Assembly (NCBI RefSeq): GCF_006149005.1
Contig: NZ_VBSL01000001.1
Span: 186,001-250,000 of the forward strand
Source: Larkinella sp. C7
GTDB lineage: Bacteria > Bacteroidota > Bacteroidia > Cytophagales > Spirosomataceae
Reading direction: 5' to 3'
DNA: 64,000 bases
A program made the translations under genes and the position numbers. Below the pieces are notes generated by a model. The model worked only from the letters and a program-made list of their open reading frames with translations, was not told the origin of the DNA and searched no databases. Of this stretch, positions 1-8,194 are shown piece after piece. Within the stretch, counting starts at the first letter, position 1. The number at the start of each line of letters is the position of its first letter.

Positions 1-1
1 G

Positions 2-595
2 GCTCCCGACGAGTTATCTTTCAAAGTGCCGATGGGCACGACTGCTGGCAAAATCTGCGTAGTCAACCAGAACGGGCAGGGCGAATGGAAGGACATGGCC
101 CTGATCACCAGCGGAGTATTAACAGCCGACAATGTGGGTGTAAACGTCGGCAGCCTGGTGCAGGGTTACTACAGTGATGCCTGTTCTCCGCAGTGGTTTA
201 TGTACTGTCTCAATGGATCGTGTCTAATCTATCGACGTCATACACGCACCGTACCAGTTGGTGCCCCTGCCGGAGCAACCTGTGAAAAATACTATTCTGT
301 CGAACAGATTTCGGGCTCCAGCTATGAAGTATACCCGAACGAGAAGGTAACGCTGAAATTCGAGTTAAAAAAGAACAGTCAGGAATACACCGGTATGGTC
401 ATCATGGTCATGAATGGAACGACTTTTCTGGGTAATATGGTGAAGAAAGCAAGTGGCGGCAGTATCATCGGATATTCAGTTGCGGATGGTCAGACGCTGA
501 AACTTTGCAACCCTTATCCCAATCCACCTTCTGGGTTTTACGGGCAGCCCGCACAGCTTTGTGCCGAGTTTAAACCCTGTACCAACTGCCAGTGA
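2..595 (+). CDS. Hypothetical protein, 5' end missing (cut by window edge)
   Basis: The reading frame is already open at base 2 and runs to a TGA at 593-595, so this is the C-terminal 197 codons of a longer gene; the GTG at 26 is probably not the start. I do not recognise a family. The protein is rich in Gly, Asn, Cys and aromatic residues with several paired cysteines and ends in a Cys-x-x-Cys motif, which suits an exported protein with disulfides. A middle segment alternates hydrophobic and polar residues like a beta-sandwich. It sits 15 bp before the next gene on the same strand and is probably co-transcribed with the following three envelope genes. Function unknown. Confidence 0.6.
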   Translation, partial: APDELSFKVPMGTTAGKICVVNQNGQGEWKDMALITSGVLTADNVGVNVGSLVQGYYSDACSPQWFMYCLNGSCLIYRRHTRTVPVGAPAGATCEKYYSVEQISGSSYEVYPNEKVTLKFELKKNSQEYTGMVIMVMNGTTFLGNMVKKASGGSIIGYSVADGQTLKLCNPYPNPPSGFYGQPAQLCAEFKPCTNCQ

Positions 596-610
596 CAACC
601 AAAAATTCCC

Positions 611-1498
611 GTGAAAATCCTCTTCGTTTTCGGTATAGGCTTGCTGATGGTTACGAGTGGTTCTGCGCAGCAAAGCCGCCAACAACGGCTCGATTCGTTG
701 TATACCGAACCTTTCCAGAATCCGACGGTATCGGCGGTTCTGTTGCCCCAGGGCTATGTGGAACTCAACAATACAGCCGCGCTTCAGACCACAAATCGGC
801 TTTTCAACGGTGAATCCCGGCCTGAAAAGCTCAACGCGCGGGTCAGCACCTTCAGCGACCTGTTTCAGGTCACCTACGGTATATCTAAATCGGGCCGGTT
901 TAACCTGGGCCTTGACCTGCTCTACAACCGGTTTCGAGTAGACCTCGACCCGGCTTCTGCGCCCTGGAAAGTTTTCGGTAGCGACTCGGCACTGTCGCAG
1001 GCCAGTTCCTTCAATACCCTCGGAGCGCGGTTTCGGTGGAAGCCCAAAGGCATTCCGGATGCCCGCCAGTTTGTGGTACAGGGGTTTCTTTACCAACCGA
1101 TTTACAAACCGCGCGAAAGCCAGACGAGTTTCCGGCTTCAGGTGGTGACGGTTTTTGACCTGGGTCCATATATTTATCTCTATGCCCAAGCGGGTATAGG
1201 GTATGCCATTCCTAAAAATAACCTTTCCGGATCGTTATCCCTACCAGTCACAACGGTGTTGCAATACCAGTTAAAGCCCACCATTGGCCTGCTGGGTGTG
1301 ATGACCCACGCAATGTCGTTTGGCAAAACCGGCGAAACATCTACCCGGCTCACCGCCTTCGGCACCCAACTCGGAGCCGGTTTGCAGGTTCAGCCTTCGC
1401 TGCGAATCGGCGTCAACGTTTTTTATACCCGGTATCTGCTGGGGAAAAATTCCGGTGCTTTCGATACGATTACACTGGGAATCCGCTCTATTATCTAG
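611..1498 (+). CDS. Putative outer-membrane beta-barrel protein
   Basis: A 295-residue protein starting at GTG (611) with a Sec signal peptide ending near residue 19 (GSAQ). The mature part has alternating hydrophobic and polar strands, many aromatic residues at strand ends and a C-terminal strand ending in Ile-Ile, which fits an 8-12 stranded outer-membrane barrel. No catalytic motif is visible. It follows the partial gene by 15 bp and precedes a carboxypeptidase-regulatory-like protein by 30 bp, suggesting an envelope operon. The barrel call rests on composition and strand pattern and the exact family is not recognised. No ATG near the signal peptide competes with the GTG. Confidence 0.55.
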   Translation: MKILFVFGIGLLMVTSGSAQQSRQQRLDSLYTEPFQNPTVSAVLLPQGYVELNNTAALQTTNRLFNGESRPEKLNARVSTFSDLFQVTYGISKSGRFNLGLDLLYNRFRVDLDPASAPWKVFGSDSALSQASSFNTLGARFRWKPKGIPDARQFVVQGFLYQPIYKPRESQTSFRLQVVTVFDLGPYIYLYAQAGIGYAIPKNNLSGSLSLPVTTVLQYQLKPTIGLLGVMTHAMSFGKTGETSTRLTAFGTQLGAGLQVQPSLRIGVNVFYTRYLLGKNSGAFDTITLGIRSII

Positions 1499-1528
1499 AA
1501 ACGTTCAGAACTTAAAAAACGTCAATCG

Positions 1529-2518
1529 ATGAAAAAAACGCCTGGTTTTCAGATAATTACAAAGGTGATAATTCTGATAAGTCTACTGGCCGGAAGCGTT
1601 TCTGCACAGGTCCAGCCCGACAGTGCAACGCAGTTCGTTATTGTAAAAGGAACCGTCGATTCAAGTTACCACCCGCGGGCCGGGGTGTTGATATCAGCCC
1701 AACGATCCGGCAAAACCACCCGGACGGATGGGGTTGGCAAATATGAATTGCTGATCCTGCGCACAGACACGCTGACGTTTACCTACTCCGGTATGCCAGT
1801 GCGCTCCTACGCCTTTTTCCAATTGACCGGTGATGTAGCCCTTTCGTTTGATCTGGTGACCGGTGAAGGGAAGCAAGTCGCCATCGAAAATGACAAGGGC
1901 GATGCCCAAACCGTCGATCAAAACGCGCTGCCGATGTTCCCCTGGCCGGTTCCGCAACCTTCCGCCCGGTATACCCTTGAAGACCGCTATTTCGCAACCG
2001 CCCGCACGCTCTCGCAGGTCGACAAGCAGCTTTCGGCCGCCCTGCAAAAAAGCCACTATCCAAGTTCTTCTTATTACCTCATTCCAAACGGCTTCGCGAT
2101 GGTTAACCAGATTGAGCAGATTGAGCCGGATGGTGCACCAAAAGCCGATCCGGCCGAACGCTGGTCGTTGCAGGTGCAGCCCCTCCGAAAGTTTGATCTT
2201 GGCAATTACCTGCGCCTTCTTTTTACGTCGGCAACCGGCCATTTCCGGGTAGTGGTTTTTCTGGTAACCAACGTAATGACTCCGCCCAGCTCCTCTGAAC
2301 CGGACTTGCCCATCGCGAAGGCTTGGCTCAACCGGGGAGGAGATTTTCTGCCGGAGGCAATCGGCAGGCAACCCTACGGAAGCGGTTATCACGTCACGGC
2401 ACTGATTTATGAATTTCAGAAGCCCGAAAATGGCCACGCCCGTCCGGTCGATCCAAGCAAGAACTCCGGGCAAATACACCTGACAAAATCTAATTTTATC
2501 CCCAATTTAGGCCGGTAA
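1529..2518 (+). CDS. Exported protein with carboxypeptidase-regulatory-like domain
   Basis: A 329-residue protein with a signal peptide of about 26 residues (cleavage after VSA). Residues of roughly 36-105 resemble the CarboxypepD_reg-like beta-sandwich common in Bacteroidota envelope proteins: VKGTV near the start, a TDGVGKYEL turn, then LTFTYSGM. The C-terminal 200 residues have no family I recognise; they mix helices with a hydrophobic beta segment near residue 240 (FRVVVFLVT). The stop is 5 bp before the next ATG, so the two genes are almost certainly co-transcribed. Periplasmic or surface location is inferred from the signal peptide. Confidence 0.6.
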   Translation: MKKTPGFQIITKVIILISLLAGSVSAQVQPDSATQFVIVKGTVDSSYHPRAGVLISAQRSGKTTRTDGVGKYELLILRTDTLTFTYSGMPVRSYAFFQLTGDVALSFDLVTGEGKQVAIENDKGDAQTVDQNALPMFPWPVPQPSARYTLEDRYFATARTLSQVDKQLSAALQKSHYPSSSYYLIPNGFAMVNQIEQIEPDGAPKADPAERWSLQVQPLRKFDLGNYLRLLFTSATGHFRVVVFLVTNVMTPPSSSEPDLPIAKAWLNRGGDFLPEAIGRQPYGSGYHVTALIYEFQKPENGHARPVDPSKNSGQIHLTKSNFIPNLGR

Positions 2519-2523
2519 CTTAT

Positions 2524-2976
2524 ATGGAAAATGATCGAATTGCCAAATCAGATGCTCAAAAGAATCTGGCGGTTACATGGGTGGTTGCTACCGCCGTTTT
2601 AATACTACTTTTTTTCATTCAAACCCTGGTGGGGAATAAATATCCGGGCCAGAGCGACGAAGCCTGGGACTGGCTGATTCCACAGGTATTTCCCACGCTG
2701 ACGTTGATGTTTGGCGTGATGGTTGCCCGGGCCCAATCGGCTAAACGCCGTGACATTGTCGTTCGTCGGTCATATTACCGATTGACACTGGGAGTAGTTA
2801 TTTTCTACTTTATCATTCTCTTTGGCGTGGTTTTTACCGCACCCCTCGATTTTGCCTTCAACGAAACACCCGCCCTGGAACATCTAAAACGATCCACCAA
2901 AATTGTGAGTGTCGTGCAGGGCTGCGCTACAATCACCCTGAGTATTTTCTTCGTCAGTGAGGCCCCTGCCAGGTAG
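2524..2976 (+). CDS. Small integral membrane protein, unknown function
   Basis: A 150-residue protein with hydrophobic segments near residues 17-35, 52-68, 84-106 and 125-145, so three or four transmembrane helices, with charged loops (QSAKRRD before the third helix). There is no signal peptide and no motif I recognise. It starts 5 bp after the preceding stop and is the last gene of the four-gene group before pheT. It may anchor or assist the exported proteins encoded upstream, but that is inference from position only. Confidence 0.6.
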   Translation: MENDRIAKSDAQKNLAVTWVVATAVLILLFFIQTLVGNKYPGQSDEAWDWLIPQVFPTLTLMFGVMVARAQSAKRRDIVVRRSYYRLTLGVVIFYFIILFGVVFTAPLDFAFNETPALEHLKRSTKIVSVVQGCATITLSIFFVSEAPAR

Positions 2977-3093
2977 ATTGGCGGGCCAGTTTTGCAAATG
3001 CAAGTCCCATTCTGCCCGGTCAAGGGGCTGGTTTGCGAACCCCGAATATAAAATCACTCCCCTTAATTATACTAGCAACTAACCACTAATTCC

Positions 3094-3101
3094 TATCTTT
3101 G
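3094..3101 (+). promoter_or_regulatory. Candidate -7 promoter element of pheT
   Basis: The sequence TATCTTTG fits the Bacteroidota housekeeping -7 consensus TAnnTTTG exactly. No clear TTG -33 element is found at the usual distance. A start site about 7 bases downstream would give pheT a leader of roughly 45 bases. Confidence 0.5.
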
Positions 3102-3120
3102 GGATTCCATTTGAATCGGC

Positions 3121-3140
3121 CCGCTTCGAGCGGCTTTTTT
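3121..3140 (+). terminator. Terminator-like hairpin in the pheT leader
   Basis: CCGCT (3121-3125) pairs with AGCGG (3129-3133) around a TCG loop and is followed by C and six T residues (3135-3140). It lies between the candidate promoter at 3094 and the pheT start at 3152. It could be an attenuator of pheT, or the terminator of the upstream operon if the real promoter lies further downstream. The stem is only five base pairs. Confidence 0.4.
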
Positions 3141-3151
3141 CCAGTTGCTGT

Positions 3152-5584
3152 ATGAAGATTTCCTATAAATGGCTCAATCAATTGATTAGCCTGAGTGAAA
3201 GCCCCGAAAACGTCGGTAAAATTCTGACCGATACGGGCTTAGAAGTTGAAAGTATCGAAAAAATAGAGTCTGTTCCGGGCGGTTTGGAAGGGGTCGTGAT
3301 CGGTGAAGTGCTGACCTGCGAAAAACACCCCGAAGCCGATAAACTGAGCCTGACGACGGTCGATGCCGGTCAGGCAGCGCCATTGCATATCGTCTGTGGC
3401 GCTCCCAACGTGCGGGCCGGTCAGAAAGTGGTTGTTGCACTGGTGGGGGCCACCCTGCACCCCGTCAGTGGCGAACCGTTTACCATCAAAAAAGCAAAGA
3501 TTCGGGGGGCGGCTTCCGAAGGCATGATTTGCGCGGAAGACGAAATTGGACTGGGAGTCTCCCACGCCGGGGTAATGGTGCTGGATACGGACCTGCCAAA
3601 CGGAACACCCGCTGTCCGTTATTTTGGCCTGGAAGCCGACTACCAGATTGAAATTGGACTGACGCCCAACCGCGCTGACGCAGCCTCGCACCTCGGTGTG
3701 GCCCGCGACCTGAAAGCCGTGTTGCAGCGACCGGTTCAGTGGCCGTCGGTCGATGCGTTCAAAATTGACAACCAGAATCTGCCGATTTCTGTTACGGTTG
3801 ACAGTCCGGAAGGCGCTCCCCGCTACGCCGGGTTGACCATCGACGGTCTGACCGTTGGCGAGTCGCCCGACTGGCTGAAGCTGCGGCTGCGGGCCATTGG
3901 TCTGAACCCGATCAACAACATTGTCGATGTAACCAATTACGTCTGCCATGAACTGGGCCAGCCGCTGCACGCGTTCGACGCCGACCAGATTACCGGCAAT
4001 CAGGTGATTGTTAAAACCGTGGCCGAAGGCACGCCGTTTGTGACCCTCGATGGCATTGAACGGAAGTTGTCGGCCAACGATCTGATGATCTGCAACGCCA
4101 GCGAACCGATGTGCATTGCCGGTGTTTTTGGCGGTCAGCAATCGGGCGTAAAAGCGCAGACGACCCGGATTTTTCTGGAATCGGCCTTTTTCAGCCCAGC
4201 CTGGATTCGGAAAACTTCACAGTACCACGGCCTGAAAACCGATGCGTCGTTCCGCTTCGAACGCGGCACGGACCCAAACATGCCGGTTTTTGCGCTCAAA
4301 CGGGCGGCCCTGCTCATTCAGGAAGTGGCTGGCGGAACCGTCAGTTCGGAAATCATCGACCTCTATCCCACCCCGGTTTCGGACCGTACCGTAGCGATTC
4401 GCTACAAGAACGTTGACCGGCTCATCGGCATTCCAATCGACCGGCTCGAAATCAAGCGGATTCTGGAAAGTCTGGATATTCAGATCAGTGACCAAACTGA
4501 TCTGGGCTTCACGGCGCTGGTGCCGCCCTACCGCGTCGATGTGGAGCGGGAAGTGGATGTGATCGAGGAAATTCTGCGGATTTACGGACTCGGTAATGTC
4601 CCGCTTTCGGATCATCTCTCCTCAGATTTCCTATCGGAGTTCCCCGAAACCGATCCCGATCAATTGCAGGAACGCGCCAGCCAGCTTCTGGCGGCCAACG
4701 GTTTTTACGAAACCCTGAGCAACTCGCTGACTCGCCCGGCCTACCACGAAGCCATTCGGGCGAGTTTGCCAAACGCGGATGTGCAGTTGTTGAATCCGTT
4801 GAGTGAAGAACTCTCGGTGATGCGTCAGACCTTGCTGTTTTCCGGTTTGGAAACGTTGGTATACAACATCAACCGGCGGCAGAAAGACCTGAAAATTTTC
4901 GAGTTTGGCAAGACATACAGCCGCGACGGCGAACGGTTTTTCGAACGCCCACGCCTGGGAATCTGGATGGCCGGACGTCTGCAACCCGAAAGCTGGCTCA
5001 CCGGAAACCAGCGTTCCGGCGAAACGGCCTTAAACTATCACGACCTTGCGGGTGTTGTACAAAAAGTTTTAACTTCGTTTCGGGTTAAAACAACTGATAA
5101 CCAACCCGCTGACCCGGCTATCTTCCAGTATGGCTTGACCTTGCTGGTTAACAAAAAACCGCTGGTCTCGTTGGGTCTGGTAAAGGCTGGTTTAACGAAA
5201 CGGGTTGAACTGAAGAACACCCCGGTTTTCTACGCAGACTTCGACTGGCAATACCTGTTGAAGTTATACAACGCCAAAGTGGTTTTCGAGGAAGTGTCAC
5301 GGTTCCCGGAAGTTCGGCGCGATTTGTCGCTGGTGCTGGATACCGGCGTCACCTACGCACAAATCAGCCGACTGGCGTACCAAACCGAGCGGAAGCTGCT
5401 TCGGGACCTGAACGTGTTCGATGTGTACGAGGGCGAAAACCTGGAGCGCGGCAAAAAATCGTATTCGGTCAGTTTTATCCTGCAGGATGCCGGGCAAACG
5501 CTGAACGATGCGGTCATTGACAAAACGATGAACCGGCTGATGTCGGCTTTCGAGCGGGAACTGGGGGCCGTGATCAGAAAATAA
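3152..5584 (+). CDS. pheT: Phenylalanine--tRNA ligase beta subunit
   Basis: An 810-residue protein of normal length for bacterial PheT, which pairs with PheS to charge tRNA-Phe in the cytoplasm. Visible domains in order: an EMAPII-like tRNA-binding fold (about residues 40-150, with HPEADKLSL and IVCGAPNVRAGQ), the B3/B4 editing region (about 210-385, with GLNPINNIVDVTNYV and ELGQPLHAFDAD), the B5 domain (about 400-470), the catalytic-like core, and a C-terminal FDX-ACB anticodon-binding domain (about 715-808, starting FPEVRRDLSLVLD). No pheS lies nearby, as is usual in Bacteroidota. The short leader holds a terminator-like hairpin that may regulate the gene. Confidence 0.97.
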   Translation: MKISYKWLNQLISLSESPENVGKILTDTGLEVESIEKIESVPGGLEGVVIGEVLTCEKHPEADKLSLTTVDAGQAAPLHIVCGAPNVRAGQKVVVALVGATLHPVSGEPFTIKKAKIRGAASEGMICAEDEIGLGVSHAGVMVLDTDLPNGTPAVRYFGLEADYQIEIGLTPNRADAASHLGVARDLKAVLQRPVQWPSVDAFKIDNQNLPISVTVDSPEGAPRYAGLTIDGLTVGESPDWLKLRLRAIGLNPINNIVDVTNYVCHELGQPLHAFDADQITGNQVIVKTVAEGTPFVTLDGIERKLSANDLMICNASEPMCIAGVFGGQQSGVKAQTTRIFLESAFFSPAWIRKTSQYHGLKTDASFRFERGTDPNMPVFALKRAALLIQEVAGGTVSSEIIDLYPTPVSDRTVAIRYKNVDRLIGIPIDRLEIKRILESLDIQISDQTDLGFTALVPPYRVDVEREVDVIEEILRIYGLGNVPLSDHLSSDFLSEFPETDPDQLQERASQLLAANGFYETLSNSLTRPAYHEAIRASLPNADVQLLNPLSEELSVMRQTLLFSGLETLVYNINRRQKDLKIFEFGKTYSRDGERFFERPRLGIWMAGRLQPESWLTGNQRSGETALNYHDLAGVVQKVLTSFRVKTTDNQPADPAIFQYGLTLLVNKKPLVSLGLVKAGLTKRVELKNTPVFYADFDWQYLLKLYNAKVVFEEVSRFPEVRRDLSLVLDTGVTYAQISRLAYQTERKLLRDLNVFDVYEGENLERGKKSYSVSFILQDAGQTLNDAVIDKTMNRLMSAFERELGAVIRK

Positions 5585-5597
5585 GATTCGATGGGTA

Positions 5598-5622
5598 ATT
5601 CCTTTCTGGTTCAGAAAGGAAT
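5598..5622 (+). other. Hairpin downstream of pheT
   Basis: ATTCCTTTCTG (5598-5608) and CAGAAAGGAAT (5612-5622) form an 11-bp perfect stem with a three-base loop in the gap between pheT and the next gene. No T-run follows, so it is more likely an mRNA 3'-end or processing structure than an intrinsic terminator. Confidence 0.5.
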
Positions 5623-5664
5623 CCGTTCCAACTGGTACTTTAGCCCGGAAATTTCAACGCAACC

Positions 5665-6024
5665 ATGAGCAATACGTCGTCGGTTTTATCGCAACTGGAC
5701 TCCTTCGAGGACAAGGCGAATCGCCTGGTCGAACTGGTCAAAGCGGGTCGGCAACGGATTAGCGAACTGGAGCAGGAGAACAGCGCCCTGGAGCGTGAAA
5801 AGGCCAAATTGACCAATGAGGTAGCAAAACATCAAAATCAATTGAGGCAATTGGAAAAAATGGTGAATAATTCATCAAAAGAGTTTTCTAAACCAACAAA
5901 TATTCCTAAGATTGTAAATAACAAACACAATGACGCAGGGACTACTGCCGAATTGAAGCAACAGCTCACGGTTTACATCGAAGAATTGGATCGGTGTATT
6001 GCCTATTTGAGTGACTTGTCATAA
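5665..6024 (+). CDS. Coiled-coil protein (ZapB-like position), hypothetical
   Basis: A 119-residue, highly charged, cysteine-free protein. Residues of about 12-65 form an uninterrupted heptad coiled coil rich in Leu, Glu, Lys and Gln (for example ISELEQENSALEREKA). A Ser/Asn/Lys-rich linker follows, then a short C-terminal helix ending in IAYLSDLS. It sits between pheT and zapA, a place where Bacteroidota commonly encode a small coiled-coil protein. Its size and architecture resemble ZapB-type cell-division helpers, and pairing with the ZapA product is a reasonable inference, but there is no direct sequence signature for ZapB. Confidence 0.75.
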   Translation: MSNTSSVLSQLDSFEDKANRLVELVKAGRQRISELEQENSALEREKAKLTNEVAKHQNQLRQLEKMVNNSSKEFSKPTNIPKIVNNKHNDAGTTAELKQQLTVYIEELDRCIAYLSDLS

Positions 6025-6087
6025 ATCACTTGCCGGAGGTTGGAAACGCCTGATGCGTTTTTGGCACCGGATGGACAAGCTGTACGG

Positions 6088-6381
6088 ATGGAAGAGTTAT
6101 TGTCAATAAATATCCGAATTGCAGGCCGGAACTACCCGCTTAGCGTTCTTCCAGAAGACGAAGAAACTGCCCGGGAAGCCGGACGTCTCGTCAATGAACG
6201 CTTTTTAGGGGAGAAGAATAAGAAAAAAAAGCGTGATGACATGGATATTCTGGCGGTAATTGCCGTCATGAATACCGTACGATGGCTAAACGCTCGCAGT
6301 GAAAAACTGGCGCTGCAAGAAAAGATAACACAACGGATAACCCGTTTAGACGAGTTAATTGACTCGACTTTAACTACTTAA
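6088..6381 (+). CDS. zapA: Cell division protein ZapA
   Basis: A 97-residue protein of the ZapA family, which crosslinks FtsZ protofilaments at the division site. The N-terminal globular domain begins MEELLSINIRIAGRNYPL and continues through LPEDEETAREAGRLVNERF. The C-terminal half is a helix that forms the ZapA dimer/tetramer coiled coil (ILAVIAVMNTVRWLNA onward). I chose the ATG at 6088 over the in-frame TTG at 6040, because family members begin just before the SINIRIAG strand and the extra 16 residues look non-homologous. It lies 63 bp after the coiled-coil gene and upstream of a candidate structured RNA and rny. Confidence 0.9.
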   Translation: MEELLSINIRIAGRNYPLSVLPEDEETAREAGRLVNERFLGEKNKKKKRDDMDILAVIAVMNTVRWLNARSEKLALQEKITQRITRLDELIDSTLTT

Positions 6382-6408
6382 TTAGTGAGTAGAAAACTAA
6401 ACGCGAAA

Positions 6409-6484
6409 ACCGCCTTCTTCCCGTACTCCCGATGCTGACTGCCTGAACAGTCGGCTTGCTTTATTTCTTCGGCACTGTAGTGGT
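6409..6484 (+). ncRNA. Candidate 6S-like RNA between zapA and rny
   Basis: The zapA-rny gap folds as a long rod. ACCGC (6409-6413) pairs with GTGGT (6480-6484, one G-U). A large asymmetric internal bulge follows, containing pyrimidine-rich CTTCTTCCCG on the 5' side. An 8-bp terminal hairpin closes it, GCTGACTG (6434-6441) with CAGTCGGC (6448-6455) around loop CCTGAA. A closing stem, open bubble and terminal hairpin is the layout of 6S RNA, and 6S-type RNAs (including the 6S-Flavo class) are known in Bacteroidota. The boundaries are guesses; the true transcript may extend a few tens of bases on either side. Confidence 0.45.
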
Positions 6485-6485
6485 C

Positions 6486-6507
6486 TGTGAAAACTATATT
6501 TTTCACA
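6486..6507 (+). other. AT-rich hairpin just upstream of rny
   Basis: TGTGAAAA (6486-6493) pairs with TTTTCACA (6500-6507) around a six-base loop, 15 bases before the rny ATG at 6523. It may be the 3' end of the candidate small RNA or a structure in the rny leader. An open frame from GTG at 6487 runs through it into rny. Confidence 0.45.
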
Positions 6508-6522
6508 CAAACGTCTACGGAC

Positions 6523-8094
6523 ATGAATAAAATTGATTTCTGGGTGATGCTCCTGTCGGATATAATCTCGATCGCAGTGGGCATCTACATTGGCAGAAGG
6601 CTTCTAGGCCGCCTGTTTGCCCAGCGTGAGAAGGATGCCGAAACCCGATCGGCAGAGATCATCAAAAACGCCGAATTGACGGCTGAAAATATCAAGAAAG
6701 ACCGCATTCTCGAAGCACGGGAAAAGTACCTCAAATTAAAAGCGGAGTTTGAAGAAGACACCAACCGGAAGAAGAACATTCTGATTACCAACGAAAACAA
6801 GCTCAAACAACGCGAGCAGCAGCTTCAGCAACAAGCCGACCAGAGCAAACGCAAGGAAGCCGAACTCGACCAGCAGAAACAACAACTGGCCCAGCAACAG
6901 GAAGCCATCGGCAAACGCCGGGAAGAAGCTGAGCGCATGCGCCTGCAACAGGTCGAAGCCCTGGAGAAAATTGCCAACCTCACCGCCGAACAGGCCCGCG
7001 AACAACTTGTGGATGCCCTGAAAGCCGAAGCCGATTCGCGCGCATCGTCCTACATCAAAAGTGTGGTGGAAGAAGCCAAACTGACGGCAACGAAAGAAGC
7101 CAAAAAGGTGGTGATCGAAACCATTCAGCGGACGGCCACGGAACACGCCATCGAGAACTGCGTGTCGGTTTTCAACATCGAAAGCGACGACATCAAAGGG
7201 AAAGTGATTGGCCGCGAAGGGCGAAACATCCGGGCGCTGGAAGCGGCTACGGGCGTTGAAATCATCGTCGACGACACGCCGGAAGCCATCATCATTTCCG
7301 GTTTCGATCCCGTTCGGCGCGAAATTGCCCGGCTGTCACTCCACCGGCTTGTTCAGGATGGCCGGATTCACCCCGCCCGGATTGAGGAAATTGTGGCCAA
7401 AACCCGCAAGAACATCGAAGATGAAATTGTCGAAATTGGCGAACGGACGGTGATCGACCTTGGGATTCACGGTTTGCACCCCGAACTGATCAAGATGATC
7501 GGCCGGATGCGTTTCCGCTCCAGCTACGGTCAGAACCTGCTGCAGCACTCCCGCGAGGTGGCCAAACTCTGCGCCACGATGGCCGCCGAACTGGGTTTGA
7601 ATGCCAAATTAGCCAAACGCGCCGGATTGCTGCACGACATTGGGAAAGTATGGCCCGAAGAAGCCGAACTGCCGCACGCGGTTTTGGGGATGGAACTGGC
7701 CAAGAAATACAAAGAACACCCGGAAGTGTGTAACGCGATTGGGGCTCACCACGATGAGATCGAGATGACCACCCTGATTTCGCCCATTGTGCAGGTGTGT
7801 GATGCCGTTTCTGGATCTCGGCCGGGCGCACGTCGGGAGATGATGGAGTCGTATATCCGACGACTGAAAGAACTCGAAGAACTGGCGATGAACTTCCAGG
7901 GCGTTATCAAGTGCTACGCTATTCAGGCGGGTCGCGAACTGCGCGTGATGGTGGATGCAGAGAATGTTACGGACGAAAAAGCCAACACCCTTTCGTTCGA
8001 TATCTCCCAGAAAATTGAAAAAGAAATGCAGTATCCCGGTCAGATCAAAATCACAGTCATCCGGGAAATGCGTTCAGTGGCATACGCGAAATAA
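6523..8094 (+). CDS. rny: Ribonuclease Y
   Basis: A 523-residue membrane-anchored endoribonuclease that starts mRNA decay. Order of domains: an N-terminal transmembrane helix (about residues 5-25), a long Glu/Lys/Gln-rich coiled coil (about 30-195), a KH RNA-binding domain (around 215-275, with [15 protein letters not shown]), and an HD phosphohydrolase-type domain with the metal-binding pairs in AGLLHDIGK and IGAHHDE. The ATG at 6523 places the membrane helix at the N-terminus, as in the family; an in-frame GTG at 6487 lies inside a hairpin and is less likely. It faces the TMTC-like gene convergently, with a long palindrome between the two. Confidence 0.96.
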   Translation: MNKIDFWVMLLSDIISIAVGIYIGRRLLGRLFAQREKDAETRSAEIIKNAELTAENIKKDRILEAREKYLKLKAEFEEDTNRKKNILITNENKLKQREQQLQQQADQSKRKEAELDQQKQQLAQQQEAIGKRREEAERMRLQQVEALEKIANLTAEQAREQLVDALKAEADSRASSYIKSVVEEAKLTATKEAKKVVIETIQRTATEHAIENCVSVFNIESDDIKGKVIGREGRNIRALEAATGVEIIVDDTPEAIIISGFDPVRREIARLSLHRLVQDGRIHPARIEEIVAKTRKNIEDEIVEIGERTVIDLGIHGLHPELIKMIGRMRFRSSYGQNLLQHSREVAKLCATMAAELGLNAKLAKRAGLLHDIGKVWPEEAELPHAVLGMELAKKYKEHPEVCNAIGAHHDEIEMTTLISPIVQVCDAVSGSRPGARREMMESYIRRLKELEELAMNFQGVIKCYAIQAGRELRVMVDAENVTDEKANTLSFDISQKIEKEMQYPGQIKITVIREMRSVAYAK

Positions 8095-8099
8095 GTGCT

Positions 8100-8191
8100 G
8101 GTTTACTGGTTAAAAGTTTAGGGTTTATAGTTGCTGACGCGGACTTTGCGTGAATGGCAACTATAAACCCTAAACTTTTAACCAGTAAACC
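8100..8191. repeat. Perfect 35-nt intergenic palindrome (P1)
   Basis: Arms 8100-8134 and 8157-8191 are perfect reverse complements over 35 bases, separated by a 22-base spacer that itself pairs (ACGC with GCGT). The arms contain word-like runs such as GGTTTACTGGTT and GTTTAGGGTTTAT. It lies between convergent rny and the TMTC-like gene. The length and AT content exceed an ordinary terminator. The spacer contains GCTGACGCG (8133-8141), also found in the loop of the palindrome at 32428-32507. Confidence 0.9.
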
Positions 8192-8194
8192 GTT

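Noticed and set aside
476-1189. 237-codon minus-strand frame near the left edge
   Set aside because: Antisense of the partial gene and the barrel gene; Arg-rich and featureless.
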